Below, piece after piece: positions 33,401 to 44,800 of a stretch of DNA of 64,000 bases. A program made the translations under genes and the position numbers. Source of the stretch: Basidiobolus meristosporus CBS 931.73. Its lineage: Eukaryota; Basidiobolomycota; Basidiobolomycetes; Basidiobolales; Basidiobolaceae. The stretch spans positions 1 through 64,000 of the forward strand of contig MCFE01000046.1 in assembly GCA_002104905.1 (NCBI GenBank). The letters run 5' to 3'. Below the pieces are notes generated by a model. It was not told where the DNA came from and searched no databases. It worked only from the letters and a program-made list of their open reading frames with translations. Numbering within the stretch: the first letter of the stretch is position 1; every line of letters starts with the position of its first letter.

Positions 33401-34355
33401 CTCCCACTGCATCAAGTGTTCTATCGTCACCCATGAAAACCTTCTTAATTGGAATTTCTTGATATTGGGTAAAAAGTTCTTTTTGGTGTGTAAAGTGTTG
33501 AGAAGCTCCAGAGTCAATATACCACGTCTGAGAATCCTTGTTTGTGGTCATATTTAGTGCAGATATGAATAGTCTATCTTCAGTTGTTGCAGCATTTCCA
33601 TATTCAGGCTTCTTTTGCTGATAATCTCTCTTTTTGAAACACCGGTCTGATGTGTGTCCTTTCCTTTTGCAGTAGTTGCAAAATAGGTTGCTGTTGCCTT
33701 TGTAGGGTCTTGGGTACCTCCTTTGTTGGTTATCATTGCTTATTAAAGCATTTTCTTCTTCCTTCTTATTGGCGCTTGATTTTCTTAATTCTTCATCCAG
33801 GAGCCTTCCATATACGTAATTTAAGGTCAAATCTTCAGTTCTGGACTCTAGGGCTGATACAAGGCCCTGAAACTCGTCTGTCAGGCTATTCAGGATGGTA
33901 ACTATCACATCCTCATCAGTAGTTGGTACGCCCACAGATTCCATCTCATCTACCAGCAGGGTAATTCTGTTAATTAGATTTTTCATTTCTTCTCCTGGCA
34001 GCATCTTTGTAGTAAAGAATTTTCTTCTCAGATACATTTTCTTGGCAGCTGAACATGACTGGTAGGTGTCTTCTAATGCCTTCCAGGCATTCTTTGCCGT
34101 TTTTGCTCTTGAGCATTGAATTAGCAATTTGTCCTTGACATTAAGGCAAATGCAGTTAAAGGCACTTTGTTCTTTCTTCTGGTACTTTAAGGCTTCCTCT
34201 CCCACGTTTTTAGGAGGGCATTCTTCTCCCATGACAATATCCCAAAGGCCTCTTTCTTGTAGCAGCATCTTCATCTTCACCTTCCACACTTGGTAGTTAG
34301 ATCCATCCAACTTTTCAGCAGAGGGAAAAATTCCAGTAATAGCAGTAGTAGACAT
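30411..34355 (-). pseudogene. Element A gag-pol, two frame breaks
   Basis: Gag begins at the ATG 34355 (MSTTAITGIF; an ATG at 34382 inside the primer-binding site is also in frame). Downstream: the zinc knuckle CNYCKRKGHTSDRC, protease YIDSGASQHF, the pre-integrase H-H-C-C finger, integrase (DLIHSDLCGP, IRSDNGGEYTS, PYSPQQNGVAERAN), RT with ALYVDD, and RNase H ending TKPLARDKFEYL. A one-base insertion near 32756 breaks integrase (element B reads through there). A second break at the A6/T6 run 32155-32160 separates integrase from RT and is shared with B. RT and RNase H (30411-32132) are intact. Confidence 0.93.
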
Positions 34356-34370
34356 TGCAGAGAGTGACAG

Positions 34371-34386
34371 CTTGGGGCTCATAACC
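34371..34386 (-). promoter_or_regulatory. Element A primer-binding site
   Basis: Directly inside the 5' LTR, the minus strand reads GGTTATGAGCCCC. This is complementary to the anticodon arm of initiator tRNA-Met (GGGCTCATAACC), the half-tRNA priming used by Drosophila copia. Confidence 0.85.
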
Positions 34387-34735
34387 TGTTGTAAGAGTCT
34401 TGGAGATATTGGAAGTGATTGGGAGAACAAGTAGATTATGTGGTTTTCACTTAATGATTTATTGAATGTAAAAGTAGTATTTATACTTTTACATGGTCTT
34501 GGCATTACAAACACGTAGAATAGGTTAAGGAAGGTCCCAAGAACATGTGTGCAAAGTTTGGGGCTGTTTGGACAACTTTGAGAATTTTCATGTTCTGGGT
34601 ACCTGGTATTTTGGTGAAAATATTCTAAGTAAATCCCGACAAGGAATTTGGTCAGTATTCTCTAGGATTTGAAGGTGATGATCTAAGTGACTAAGTTAGG
34701 TGAATATTTAGGTGGAAATACAAATTTTTACAACA
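34387..34735 (-). repeat. Element A, 5' LTR
   Basis: 349 bp with the same TGTTGTAA/TTACAACA ends as the 3' LTR and the conserved TATA hairpin. It is followed on the right by a homopolymer-shortened copy of the older fragment unit. Confidence 0.95.
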
Positions 34736-35508
34736 TTATGCTCAGCAGATGAGAACTGAAAGCCATAGAATTTCCTTACAATCTATGTTGGCATTCTGAT
34801 GTATATTATGCTTGAACATGTCCAGATATGTCAAATTCAGTGGAGTTGTCAGCCAGCATAATCAGAACTATGGATCTTATCATATTGTAGCAGTGAGTAT
34901 ACCTATAAGTGTCAGAACAGATCTAGTGATACTCTGATGCTGATTGGTGACAAAATCTAAAAGACACAGATCCACCACAGGCTACACCTTTCTTACTGTG
35001 AAGAGCAGATTATGGATTCAGAAGCAACAATTGTAGCATTTCCACTTCAGAGACTGAGTATATGCAGCCTGTGAGCAACAAGAGCAAAGTAGTTGAGAAG
35101 CTTCTTAATGCTTAGGCTATGTCAAAAGCTACTACAATATTCAGATAATTTAGGATCTATACAATTAGGTAAAATCTAACTTTTCAGCAGAGCTAAGCAT
35201 ATTGATATGAGACATCAATGTATACTTGAGATATAGAGAATACTTGTTGACTTGTATGCTGTCTTATATATAAATGATTCAGACATATTACAACATTAAT
35301 GAGACAAATTTGATATCTTAGATCACATTAGGATAAGTTAGCATAAATATTTAGCTGTCAGTATTGAAAATTCATGATTCACCTAAATATTGACTAACTT
35401 GGTCATTAACTCAATGCCTACAATCTTGGCAAATACTGAGCAAATTTCCTGTGGAATTTATTGAAATTTTCACCAAATGTGTAAGAGTCTTGAGATATTG
35501 AAGTATTG
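34736..35508 (+). pseudogene. Second copy of the RT/RNase H remnant, homopolymer-shortened
   Basis: This is the same sequence as 28693-29515, but runs of two to four identical bases are again and again one base shorter (GGG to GG, AAA to AA, CC to C), with fewer ordinary substitutions. No frame survives. Element B sits at its right end. Confidence 0.85.
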
Positions 35509-35857
35509 TGTTGTAAAAATTTGTAATTCCACCTAAATATTCACCTAACTTAGTCACTTAGATCATCACCTTCAAATCCTAGAGAATACTGACCAAATTC
35601 CTTGTTGGGATTTACTTAGAATATTTTCACCAAAATACCAGGTACCCAGAACATGAAAATTCTCAAAGTTGTCCAAACAGCCCCAAACTTTGCACACATG
35701 TTCTTGGGACCTTCCTTAACCTATTCTACGTGTTTGTAATGCCAAGACCAGGTAAAAGTATAAATACTACTTTTACATTCAATAAATCATTAAGTGAAAA
35801 CCACATAATCTACTTGTTCTCCCAATCACTTCCAATATCTCCAAGACTCTTACAACA
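35509..35857 (+). repeat. Element B, 5' LTR
   Basis: 349 bp, TGTTGTAA ... TTACAACA. The TATA box (TATAAATA, 35759-35766) lies in the loop and stem edge of a hairpin GTAAAAGTA/TACTTTTAC; AATAAA follows at 35781. These define the promoter and polyadenylation signal of the element. Confidence 0.95.
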
Positions 35858-35870
35858 GGTTATGAGCCCC
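35858..35870 (+). promoter_or_regulatory. Element B primer-binding site
   Basis: GGTTATGAGCCCC starts at the first base after the LTR and matches the complement of the initiator tRNA-Met anticodon arm. The ATG inside it (35862) is in frame with gag. Confidence 0.87.
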
Positions 35871-35888
35871 AAGCTGTCACTCTCTGCA

Positions 35889-38800
35889 ATGTCTACTACT
35901 GCTATTACTGGAATTTTTCCCTCTGCTGAAAAGTTGGATGGATCTAACTACCAAGTGTGGAAGGTGAAGATGAAGATGCTGCTACAAGAAAGAGGCCTTT
36001 GGGATATTGTCATGGGAGAAGAATGCCCTCCTAAAAACGTGGGAGAGGAAGCCTTAAAGTACCAGAAGAAAGAACAAAGTGCCTTTAACTGCATTTGCCT
36101 TAATGTCAAGGACAAATTGCTAATTCAATGCTCAAGAGCAAAAACGGCAAAGAATGCCTGGAAGGCATTAGAAGACACCTACCAGTCATGTTCAGCTGCC
36201 AAGAAAATGTATCTGAGAAGAAAATTCTTTACTACAAAGATGCTGCCAGGAGAAGAAATGAAAAATCTAATTAACAGAATTACCCTGCTGGTAGATGAGA
36301 TGGAATCTGTGGGCGTACCAACTACTGATGAGGATGTGATAGTTACCATCCTGAATAGCCTGACAGACGAGTTTCAGGGCCTTGTATCAGCCCTAGAGTC
36401 CAGAACTGAAGATTTGACCTTAAATTACGTATATGGAAGGCTCCTGGATGAAGAATTAAGAAAATCAAGCGCCAATAAGAAGGAAGAAGAAAATGCTTTA
36501 ATAAGCAATGATAACCAACAAAGGAGGTACCCAAGACCCTACAAAGGCAACAGCAACCTATTTTGCAACTACTGCAAAAGGAAAGGACACACATCAGACC
36601 GGTGTCTCAAAAAGAGAGATTATCAGCAAAAGAAGCCTGAATATGGAAATGCTGCAACAACTGAAGATAGACTATTCATATCTGCACTAAATATGACCAC
36701 AAACAAGGATTCTCAGACGTGGTATATTGACTCTGGAGCTTCTCAACACTTTACACACCAAAAAGAACTTTTTACCCAATATCAAGAAATTCCAATTAAG
36801 AAGGTTTTCATGGGTGACAATAGAACACTTGATGCAGTGGGAGAAGGAACTATCCAAGTAAACCTTAGAAGCAGTGAAGGAAGCCATACACTGACCTTTA
36901 AAGAAGTACTCTATGTACCAGAAATAGCCAAGAACCTACTCTCTGTAAGCAAGGCCACAGCAGAAGGACTCAGTTTCAGTTTTGACAATTCTGGATGCAG
37001 GATCACTGATCAAAATGGTGCTCATATTGCTTTGGGCATCAGAGATCAGAATCTATACAAGTTGACTTATATTCCATCATATCTGGAAGCCAATATAAGT
37101 AACTTAAATGAAGAAACACCAATGCTTTGGCACAGGAGATTTGGGCACATCAATTTTGATTATTTGCGTAAAATGATCAAAGATCAGCTAATTTCTGGAG
37201 TGAAAATTGATCCCCCAGCTAATTTGGAGCACTGTGAAGCCTGCATATATGGGAAACAAGCCAGACAACCGTTCAAGAGCTCTGGGTTAATCAAAACTAA
37301 GAAAAAATTAGATCTAATTCACTCAGATCTGTGTGGACCTATGCAAAATTTATCCTTAGGCGGGATGAAGTATTTAATCACTTTTATTGATGATTATACA
37401 AGATACACATGGGTCTACTTCATGGAGAGAAAGGAAGAAGCTCTGTCTAAGTTCAGGGAGTTTAAAGCCATGGTGGAGAGAGAAACTGGTGAAAAAATCA
37501 AGAAAATACGCTCTGACAATGGTGGAGAATATACCTCAAAACTCTTCATCCACTTCTGCAAAATTCATGGGATAAAGCAAGAGACTACTGTACCATACTC
37601 CCCACAGCAAAATGGAGTAGCAGAACAAGCTAACAGATCAATAATTGATATGGCAAGATCTATGATCCATGATCAAAAATTATCCTATGATTTTTGGGCG
37701 GAATCAGTTGCCACTGCTGTATACCTTAAAAATAGGAGTTATAACAGAATACTTTGTGATTCTACTCCATTTGAAGCATGGTATGGATACAGACCAAGTG
37801 CAGAACATCTAAGAATATTTGGGTGTACAGCATATGCCAAAAAACTGGCCGGAAATCAGTCAAAATTTGAGCCAAAAAGTGTAAAATGCATATTTTTGGG
37901 CTACTGCAATGAGAGTAAGGCATACAGACTCTACAATACCAAAGCAAAGAAGCTTATCAAGTCCAGGGATGTGTTGTTTGATGAAAATTCAAAATTTTCA
38001 CAAAAAATGACATCAGATGATGACGAAAATTTGATCTCAAGTCCACCAATTGTCAGGATTGAATCAGAGCAAAACAATGAAATTTTTTCACTCCAGAGGA
38101 CTCTACAACCGTGGTTCAGCCAGAATCAGTGCCCAGGAATATCCCAGAAGTGATCATTCCAGTATCAAATGCCCGGAGATCAAATCGGACAAGAAATAGC
38201 CCAAATTACTATATCAATGAGGGTACAAACTTAGCCTATGCCTATTCAGTCCATATTGATGAACCCCAGACTGTAAAAGAGGCCCTAAATAGCCCTCAGA
38301 CAAAGTTTTGGAGATCTGCAATGACTGAGGAATATCAGGCCCTGATGGAAAATCAAACTTGGGACTTAGTCAAATTACCAATCAACCAAAAATCAATTGG
38401 ATGCAGATGGGTCTTCAAGACAAAATACAAGGCTGATGGTACAATTGAAAGATACAAAGCAAGACTTGTAGCCAAAGGATACTCTCAAACAAAAGGACTT
38501 GACTATACTGAGACCTTTGCACCGGTAGCCAAGTTTAATTCCATCAGATTAATATTGGCTATTGCAGCCAAATATAAGTTTTTTATTCATCAAATGGATG
38601 TAAAAACTGCATTTTTGAATGGAGAACTTGATGAGGACGTGTATATGGACCAGCCTGATGGGTTTGTTGACCAAGATAACCCCCATTTGGTCTGCAAGCT
38701 TAAAAAGTCACTATATGGTCTCAAACAATCACCAAGAGCCTGGAATTGCAAGATAGATTCTTATTTGGAATCTTTGAGTTTCAAAAGGAGTAATGCTGAC

Positions 38801-39797
38801 TATAGTATATACTATAAGCCAGATAGAGCAAATCCAGTTCTATTAGCTCTATATGTGGATGATCTTATTATAGCCACCAATAACCTAGAAACATTGGAAG
38901 AGACTAAATCCAGCCTATCTAAGGAGTTCAAGATGTCCGATCTAGGAGAACTTAGTTACTACTTAGGGATTAAGTTCTCCATAGACAGAAGTACCCAGAC
39001 TATTACCCTCAGCCAATCCAAGTATATTCAAGATATACTAAAGAAGTACAAAATGGAAGACTGTAAACCGGCAGCTACCCCAATGGAGACAAACCTTAAC
39101 TTGGTCAAAACTCAACCAAATCAAGAGAGCTTGGTGCCATCTGAAAGCCCTGACTTTCCTTATCAATCTATGGTCGGCAGTCTGATGTATATCATGCTTG
39201 GAACACGTCCAGATATCTCATATTCAGTGGGAGTTGTCAGCCAACATAATCAGAACTATGGATCTGATCATATTGCAGCAGTTAAGCGGATTTTTAGATA
39301 CCTAAAAGGAACTGCTGATATTTGCTTAAGATACACTTATAAGGATCAGAACAGGATCTTGTGGGATACTCTGATGCTGATTGGGGACAAAATTTGGAAG
39401 ACAGAAGATCCACCACAGGATACACCTTTCTTTACTGTAAAGGAGCAATTTCATGGATTCAAGAAAGCAACCAACCGTAGCACTTTCTACTACAGAGGCA
39501 GAGTATATGGCAGCCTGTGAAGCTACAAAAGAAGCAATGTGGTTAAGAAAACTCTTTACAGATTTAGGCCTATGTCAAAAAACGCCTATTACTTTATTTC
39601 AAGATAATCAAGGATGTATACAATTAGGTAGAAATCCAACTTTTCATGCTAGAACCAAGCACATAGATATTAGACATCATTTCATACGTGAAGCTATAGA
39701 GAATAACTTAGTTAGCTTAGTTTACTGTCCTACAGATGAAATGATTGCAGACATATTTACCAAACCATTAGCTAGAGACAAGTTTGAAAAATCTTAG
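35889..39797 (+). pseudogene. Element B gag-pol, several frame breaks
   Basis: Gag, protease and the whole integrase read through in one frame (to 38153), including CNYCKRKGHTSDRC, YIDSGASQHF, the HHCC finger and IRSDNGGEYTS. One residue of the integrase block differs from A (VAEQAN for VAERAN). The frame changes at the T6 run 38083-38088, exactly as in A. RT with ALYVDD continues to about 39345, where one C is lost relative to A; one A is lost near 39455, and an insertion near 39787 ends the frame early in DKFEKS. B thus has an intact integrase but broken RNase H, the reverse of A. Confidence 0.93.
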
Positions 39798-39842
39798 GTC
39801 AAAATTAGGACTAGTCAGTATGAACATTTATCTGAGTGGGAG

Positions 39843-40192
39843 TGTTGTAAAAATTCGTAATTCCACCTAAATATTCACCTAACTTAGTCACTTAGATCAT
39901 TACCTTCAAATCCTAGAGAATACTGACCAAATTCCTTGTCGGGATTTACTTAGAATATTTTTCACCAAAATACCAGGTACCCAGAACATGAAAATTCTCA
40001 AAGTTGTCCAAACAGCCTAAAACTTTGCACACATGCTCTTGGGACCTTCCTTAACCTATTCTATGTGTTTGTAATGCCAAGACCATGTAAAAGTATAAAT
40101 ACTACTTTTACAATCAATAAATCATTAAGTGAAAACCACATAATCTACTTGTTCTCCAAATCACTTCCAATATCTCCAAGACTCTTACAACA
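39843..40192 (+). repeat. Element B, 3' LTR
   Basis: 350 bp, preceded by the polypurine tract CTGAGTGGGAG (39832-39842) and ending TTACAACA. It differs from the 5' LTR at only a few bases, for example ATTCG for ATTTG near the start. Confidence 0.95.
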
Positions 40193-41475
40193 ATTGGGAG
40201 GACAAGTTGATTATGTGGCTTTCACTTAATGGCTTATTGAATATAAAAGTAGTATCTCTACTTTTACATGGTCTTGGCATAACAAACACATAGAATAGGT
40301 TAAGAGAGGTCCCAAAAACATGTGTGCAAAGTTTGGGGCTGTTTGGACAACTTTGAGAATTTTCATTTCTGGGTACCTGGTATTTTGGTGGAGGAGTTAC
40401 AAACTGTTACAACAATATTAACTTATGTTAATTGTGATCTGAGTTACTCAAATATGTCTCTAGCTAATGATTTTGTAAGTATGTCTGCAATGGTCCCATT
40501 TGTAGAACAGTACACCAAGTCAGATAAGAGATTATCTAGAGCTTCACATTTGAATTAGTGTCTAATATCTGTGTGCTTAGTTTTAGTATAAAAAGATGGA
40601 TTTCTACCCAAGTGTATATTTTAAGTCTCATAGTTGCACCTATATACTCACTCAGCTTAGTCACTTAGATTATAATCTACAAATCTTAGAGAGATCTGGT
40701 CAAATTTGTTGCTGGGATTTTCTTGGAATATTATCACCAAAATTTCAGATGCCCAGTATATTAGATGTTCCTTAGTAGTCCAAACTTTGCACATATGTTC
40801 TTGGGATCTTTCCAAGCATGTTTATATCTTTTGACTTACTAAGATCCAGTAAAAGTATTTAGGACCTCCCCACACATTATCCACGTGTTTGTATTGCAAA
40901 TGCATGCCAAAGTATTAACACTACTTTTACAGTCAATAAAGCCTTAAAAAAGAATCACATAACCTACTTGTACTCCTAATCATCTCAAATATCTACAAGA
41001 CTCTTACCACAAAAGCAAGCATGTAATGTATGCTTATAGTGGTCTTAAAAGTATGTGTGCAAAGCTTGGGGATGTTTGGACTACTTTGAGATTTCTAATA
41101 TTCTGAGTACCTGGTAATTGGTGAAAATATCCTAAACAAGTCCCAACAAGGTATATGGGCAAAACCCTATAAGAATTGTAAACAATGATTGAAGTGACCA
41201 AGCTAGGTGAATATTTTGGTGCAATTAAAAAACATAAAACATGCCTACTGGGCCTATACTAATATTAACTAGTCCCAGTTGTGATCCAAGGTATTCAAAT
41301 TTGTCTCTAGCTTATGGTTCTGTGAATGTGCCCACATACAGTGAACTAAGTGTACTAAATTACTCTCTATGTCTTCCAGTTTGGAATGATATTTAGTAAT
41401 ATGTGCATAGTTCTAACAGCAAAAGTTAGATATCTACATACTTAGATCATTGTCTACAAATCTTAGAAAATACTT
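40193..41475. mobile_element. Shuffled Copia fragments right of element B
   Basis: 40193-40722 continues the unit interrupted by element B and matches 29516-30049 (minus LTR fragment, antisense RNase H end, plus LTR start). From about 40635 to 41010 a decayed plus LTR runs on. 41030-41255 is a decayed minus LTR, 41256-41430 another antisense pol 3' end, and 41443-41475 a short plus LTR piece. Confidence 0.75.
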
Positions 41476-41841
41476 ATGCTAGCTGAATTTGGATGCGAAT
41501 CACGTTGCTTTGAAGTCGATTACGGTATCGCCTAGAGTGTCCTCAACGGCATCCCATATCAGTGAGTCCGGGTCTATCAAGCTACAGAAATTGGGATCGC
41601 AAATCGCCCAGGAATAGAAAGCACATTTAGGGGGTCAAACAGGTTAATTGAGTTAAATCTAGGTTAGACCGAAGGCCTGGACCAAAAGCCTATTAATACT
41701 ATAGACTATATTGGTGCTATCACAGCGATTGGGAGTGGCTGTTGGTGGTATGTTCTGGACAGGTGCAAATAAGGGCTAAGGGAGTGGCTAAGAGTGTGGC
41801 TAAGGGAGTGGTTCTTCAGGGTTGATCAGCTTTATTGGGGT
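41476..41841. other. Spacer downstream of the giant gene
   Basis: Non-transposon sequence with a few short direct repeats (GGGAGTGGCT and AAGGGAGTGG, 41730-41815). No gene is seen; it should hold the 3' untranslated region of the giant minus-strand gene. Confidence 0.55.
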
Positions 41842-44800
41842 TCACATCCAATCACAGATGATGGATTGGCCAAGTGATTTGCACACGGTGCCACTGGCGC
41901 AATGGTTCTGAATTAGTCGTCCGTTGATGCAAACGAAAAAGATTGGAGAGATGTCCGAATCGAGACAACTGTACTGCCCATTGGTACAAACGCCGTCATA
42001 GGTAGGTTTGGCCGGGGTTTCGTTCTGCGTAACAGTGACGGTGTGAATGTTGTGTAGTGTGACTGTCTGGACGTGGGTCACAGTTACGCGACTAGTTTCC
42101 GTCACAGAGAGAACCACGGTGGCGGTAGCGCATTGAGGAGCACATGTTATCTCGGTGGATGGCACAGGGGTTGCTATAAAATGGGCATACAGTCAGAGAG
42201 GGATAACAAGAGGCCGTACTTTGAGAGAGGCTTACCTTTAGTAGTGGTTGGCTCGACAATGATGGTGCGATCGATGATGGTGCGTACAATACCATTACTC
42301 TCAGCCTGGGTCACAATATGTGCCACAGTTTCCGCTGACACCTGTGGTTCAGTGGTTACGGTGTGAATGTTGTCATCAGATTCAGTAGTCGTAACAACAC
42401 GAGCCCCACTTCCTACAGAAACGGTACGCTCCACGATGGTGCGGACATTGCCGTTAGATTCAGTAACAGTGATGGGATGGGCACTACTTTCAATAGAGTT
42501 GGTGGGTTCGACAGTGGCGGTACGATCTACTATGGTGTGAACATTGCCATTAGACTTGGTAACGGTGACGGTACTAGCGCTGTTTTCTACAGAGACAGTG
42601 GGCTGCACAGTGACGGTACGGTCCACCACTGTGTGAATGTTACCATTGGATTCAGTAACTGTCCTTTGTTCAGAAGCTGTGGGTTCGATAGTGACGGTAC
42701 GGTCCACTACGGTGCGGGTATCGCCATTGGATTCGGTAATGGTGATGGTACGAGCATCACTCTCAACAGAGACAGTGACAGTCCAGTCTACTATGGTTTG
42801 AGCATTTCCATTGGATTCAGTAAGTGTTATAGTACGAGCGGCACTTTCAACGGGCACAGTAGGTTCGGCAGTTACGGTGTGAGCGATGCCACTGGATTCA
42901 GTAGTGGTGATATGAGAGCCACTCTCTACAGACACAGTGACAGTACGGTCAGTAATGGTGTGAACCTTACCATCAGTTTCAGCTATAATAATGGTACGAG
43001 CTCCACGCTCAGCTGATACGGTTGGTTGGACTGTGCGGTCAACAACAGTACGAATGTTGCCGTCGGATTCAGTTACCGTAACTGTACGAGGACCATTTTC
43101 TACCGTGTGAACCTTACCATTGGATCCGGTTACAGTCATCGTACCAGCCCCACTTTCTACCGAAACAGTAGGCTGGATGGTAACTGTGCGATCAAGCACA
43201 GTGTGAACCTTACCATTGGAATCCGTTACAGTAATGGTACGAGCACCACTTTCTACAGAAACAGTAGGCTGGATAGTGACAGTACGGTCAATCATGGTGT
43301 GGATATTGCCATTGGACTCGGTTACAGTGATAGTACGAGATCCACTTTCTGCAGCGACTGTTGGTTTGATAGTGACAGTGCGGTCAATCACGGTGTGAAT
43401 ACTGTTATCGGACTTAGTTACAGTAACAGTACGAGCACCACTTTCCACAGAGACTGTAGGTTGGATAGTGACCGTGCGGTCAACAACAGTGTGAGTATTG
43501 TCATTGGATTCAGTTACAGTGATGGTACGAGCCCGTCTTTCAACGGAAACTGTGGACTCAAAAGTCACAGTGTGGTCAACAATGGTATGCGCCTTGCCAT
43601 CGGATTCAGTTACGGTAATAGTATGAGCTCCACTTTCCATAGAAACTGTTGGTTCCACAGTTACGGTGCGGTCTGCAACAGTGTGAACATTTCTTGTTGA
43701 TTCCGTTGTAGTAGTAGTGTGAGCCCCACTTTCAACAGAGACGATGGGATGAATGGTAACGGTAGTGTGAGCATTGCGACCAGATTCTGTTACCATATGA
43801 ACCTTGCCATTGGATTCGGTTGCAGTAACGACGCCAGCTCCACTTTGAACTGATATAGTGGGCTGGATGGTAACTATGCGATCAACAACAGTGTGAACAT
43901 GGCCATTGGATTCAGTTACAGTGATGGTACGAGCCCCACTTTCAACAGAGACGGTGGGCTCAACAGTTACAGTACGGTCGACAATGGTGTGCACCTTGCC
44001 ATCAGATTCTGTTACAGTAACGGTGCGTGCACCGCTCTCAGTAGAAACAGTGGGATGGAGTGTAACAGTGCGGTCGACAACAGTGTGAACATTGCCATTG
44101 GACTCTGTTACAGTGATGGTACGAGCTCCACTTTCAACAGAGACGGTGGACTCAGCAGTTACAGTGCGGTCAACAATGGTGTGTACTTTGCCGTCAGATT
44201 CTGTTACAGTAACGGTGCGTGCACCACTTTCTGTAGAAACAGTGGGATGGATAGTAACAGTGCGATCGACAACAGTGTGAACATGGCCATTAGATTCAGT
44301 TACAGTGATGGTACGAGCCCCACTTTCAACAGAGACGGTGGGCTCAACAGTTACAGTGCGGTCAACAATGGTATGCACCTTGCCATCAGATTCAGTTACA
44401 GTAACAGTGCGTGCACCATTCTCACTAGAAACAGTAGGATGGATAGTAACAGTGCGGTCGACAACAGTGTGAACGTTGCCATTGGACTCTGTTACAGTTA
44501 CGGTATGTGCACCACTTTCTATAGAAGCAGTGGGCTGGAGAGTGATTGTATGGTCAACAACCGTGTGAGCCTTACCATTGGATTCGGTTACAGTAACGGT
44601 GCCAGCCCCACTTTCTACCGAAACAGTAGGCTGTACAGTAACTGTGCGATCAACAACAGTGTGAACATGGCCATTGGACTCAGTTACAGTGATGGTACGA
44701 GCCCCACTTTCAACAGAGACGGTGGGCTCAACAGTTACAGTGCGGTCAACAATGGTGTACACCTTGCCGTCAGATTCTGTTACAGTAACAGTGCGTGCAC

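Larger units (their letters stand above)
30050..34735 (-). mobile_element. Ty1/Copia retrotransposon A
   Basis: A full-length element of 4,686 bp with LTRs at both ends, primer-binding site and polypurine tract, on the minus strand. It is almost identical to element B, which lies inverted 773 bp away, and the two LTRs of A are almost identical, so it is young. The five bases on either side (TTTTC on the left, TTATG on the right) do not match, so no target-site duplication is visible. The domain order PR-IN-RT-RH is the Copia order. Confidence 0.95.
35509..40192 (+). mobile_element. Ty1/Copia retrotransposon B
   Basis: A full-length element of 4,684 bp, inverted relative to A. ATTG directly before the 5' LTR and ATTGG directly after the 3' LTR represent the target-site duplication; one G is missing on the left, in the segment where runs are shortened. 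It was inserted into an older reverse LTR fragment whose parts continue on both sides. Confidence 0.95.

Noticed and set aside
34736-35508. Inversion of the segment between elements A and B by recombination
   Set aside because: Element B keeps matching flanks (ATTG/ATTGG) on both sides, which such an inversion would have separated.
30050-40192. Repeat-induced point mutation (RIP) as cause of the broken elements
   Set aside because: Elements A and B are nearly identical and differ mostly by one-base indels; there is no flood of C-to-T changes.
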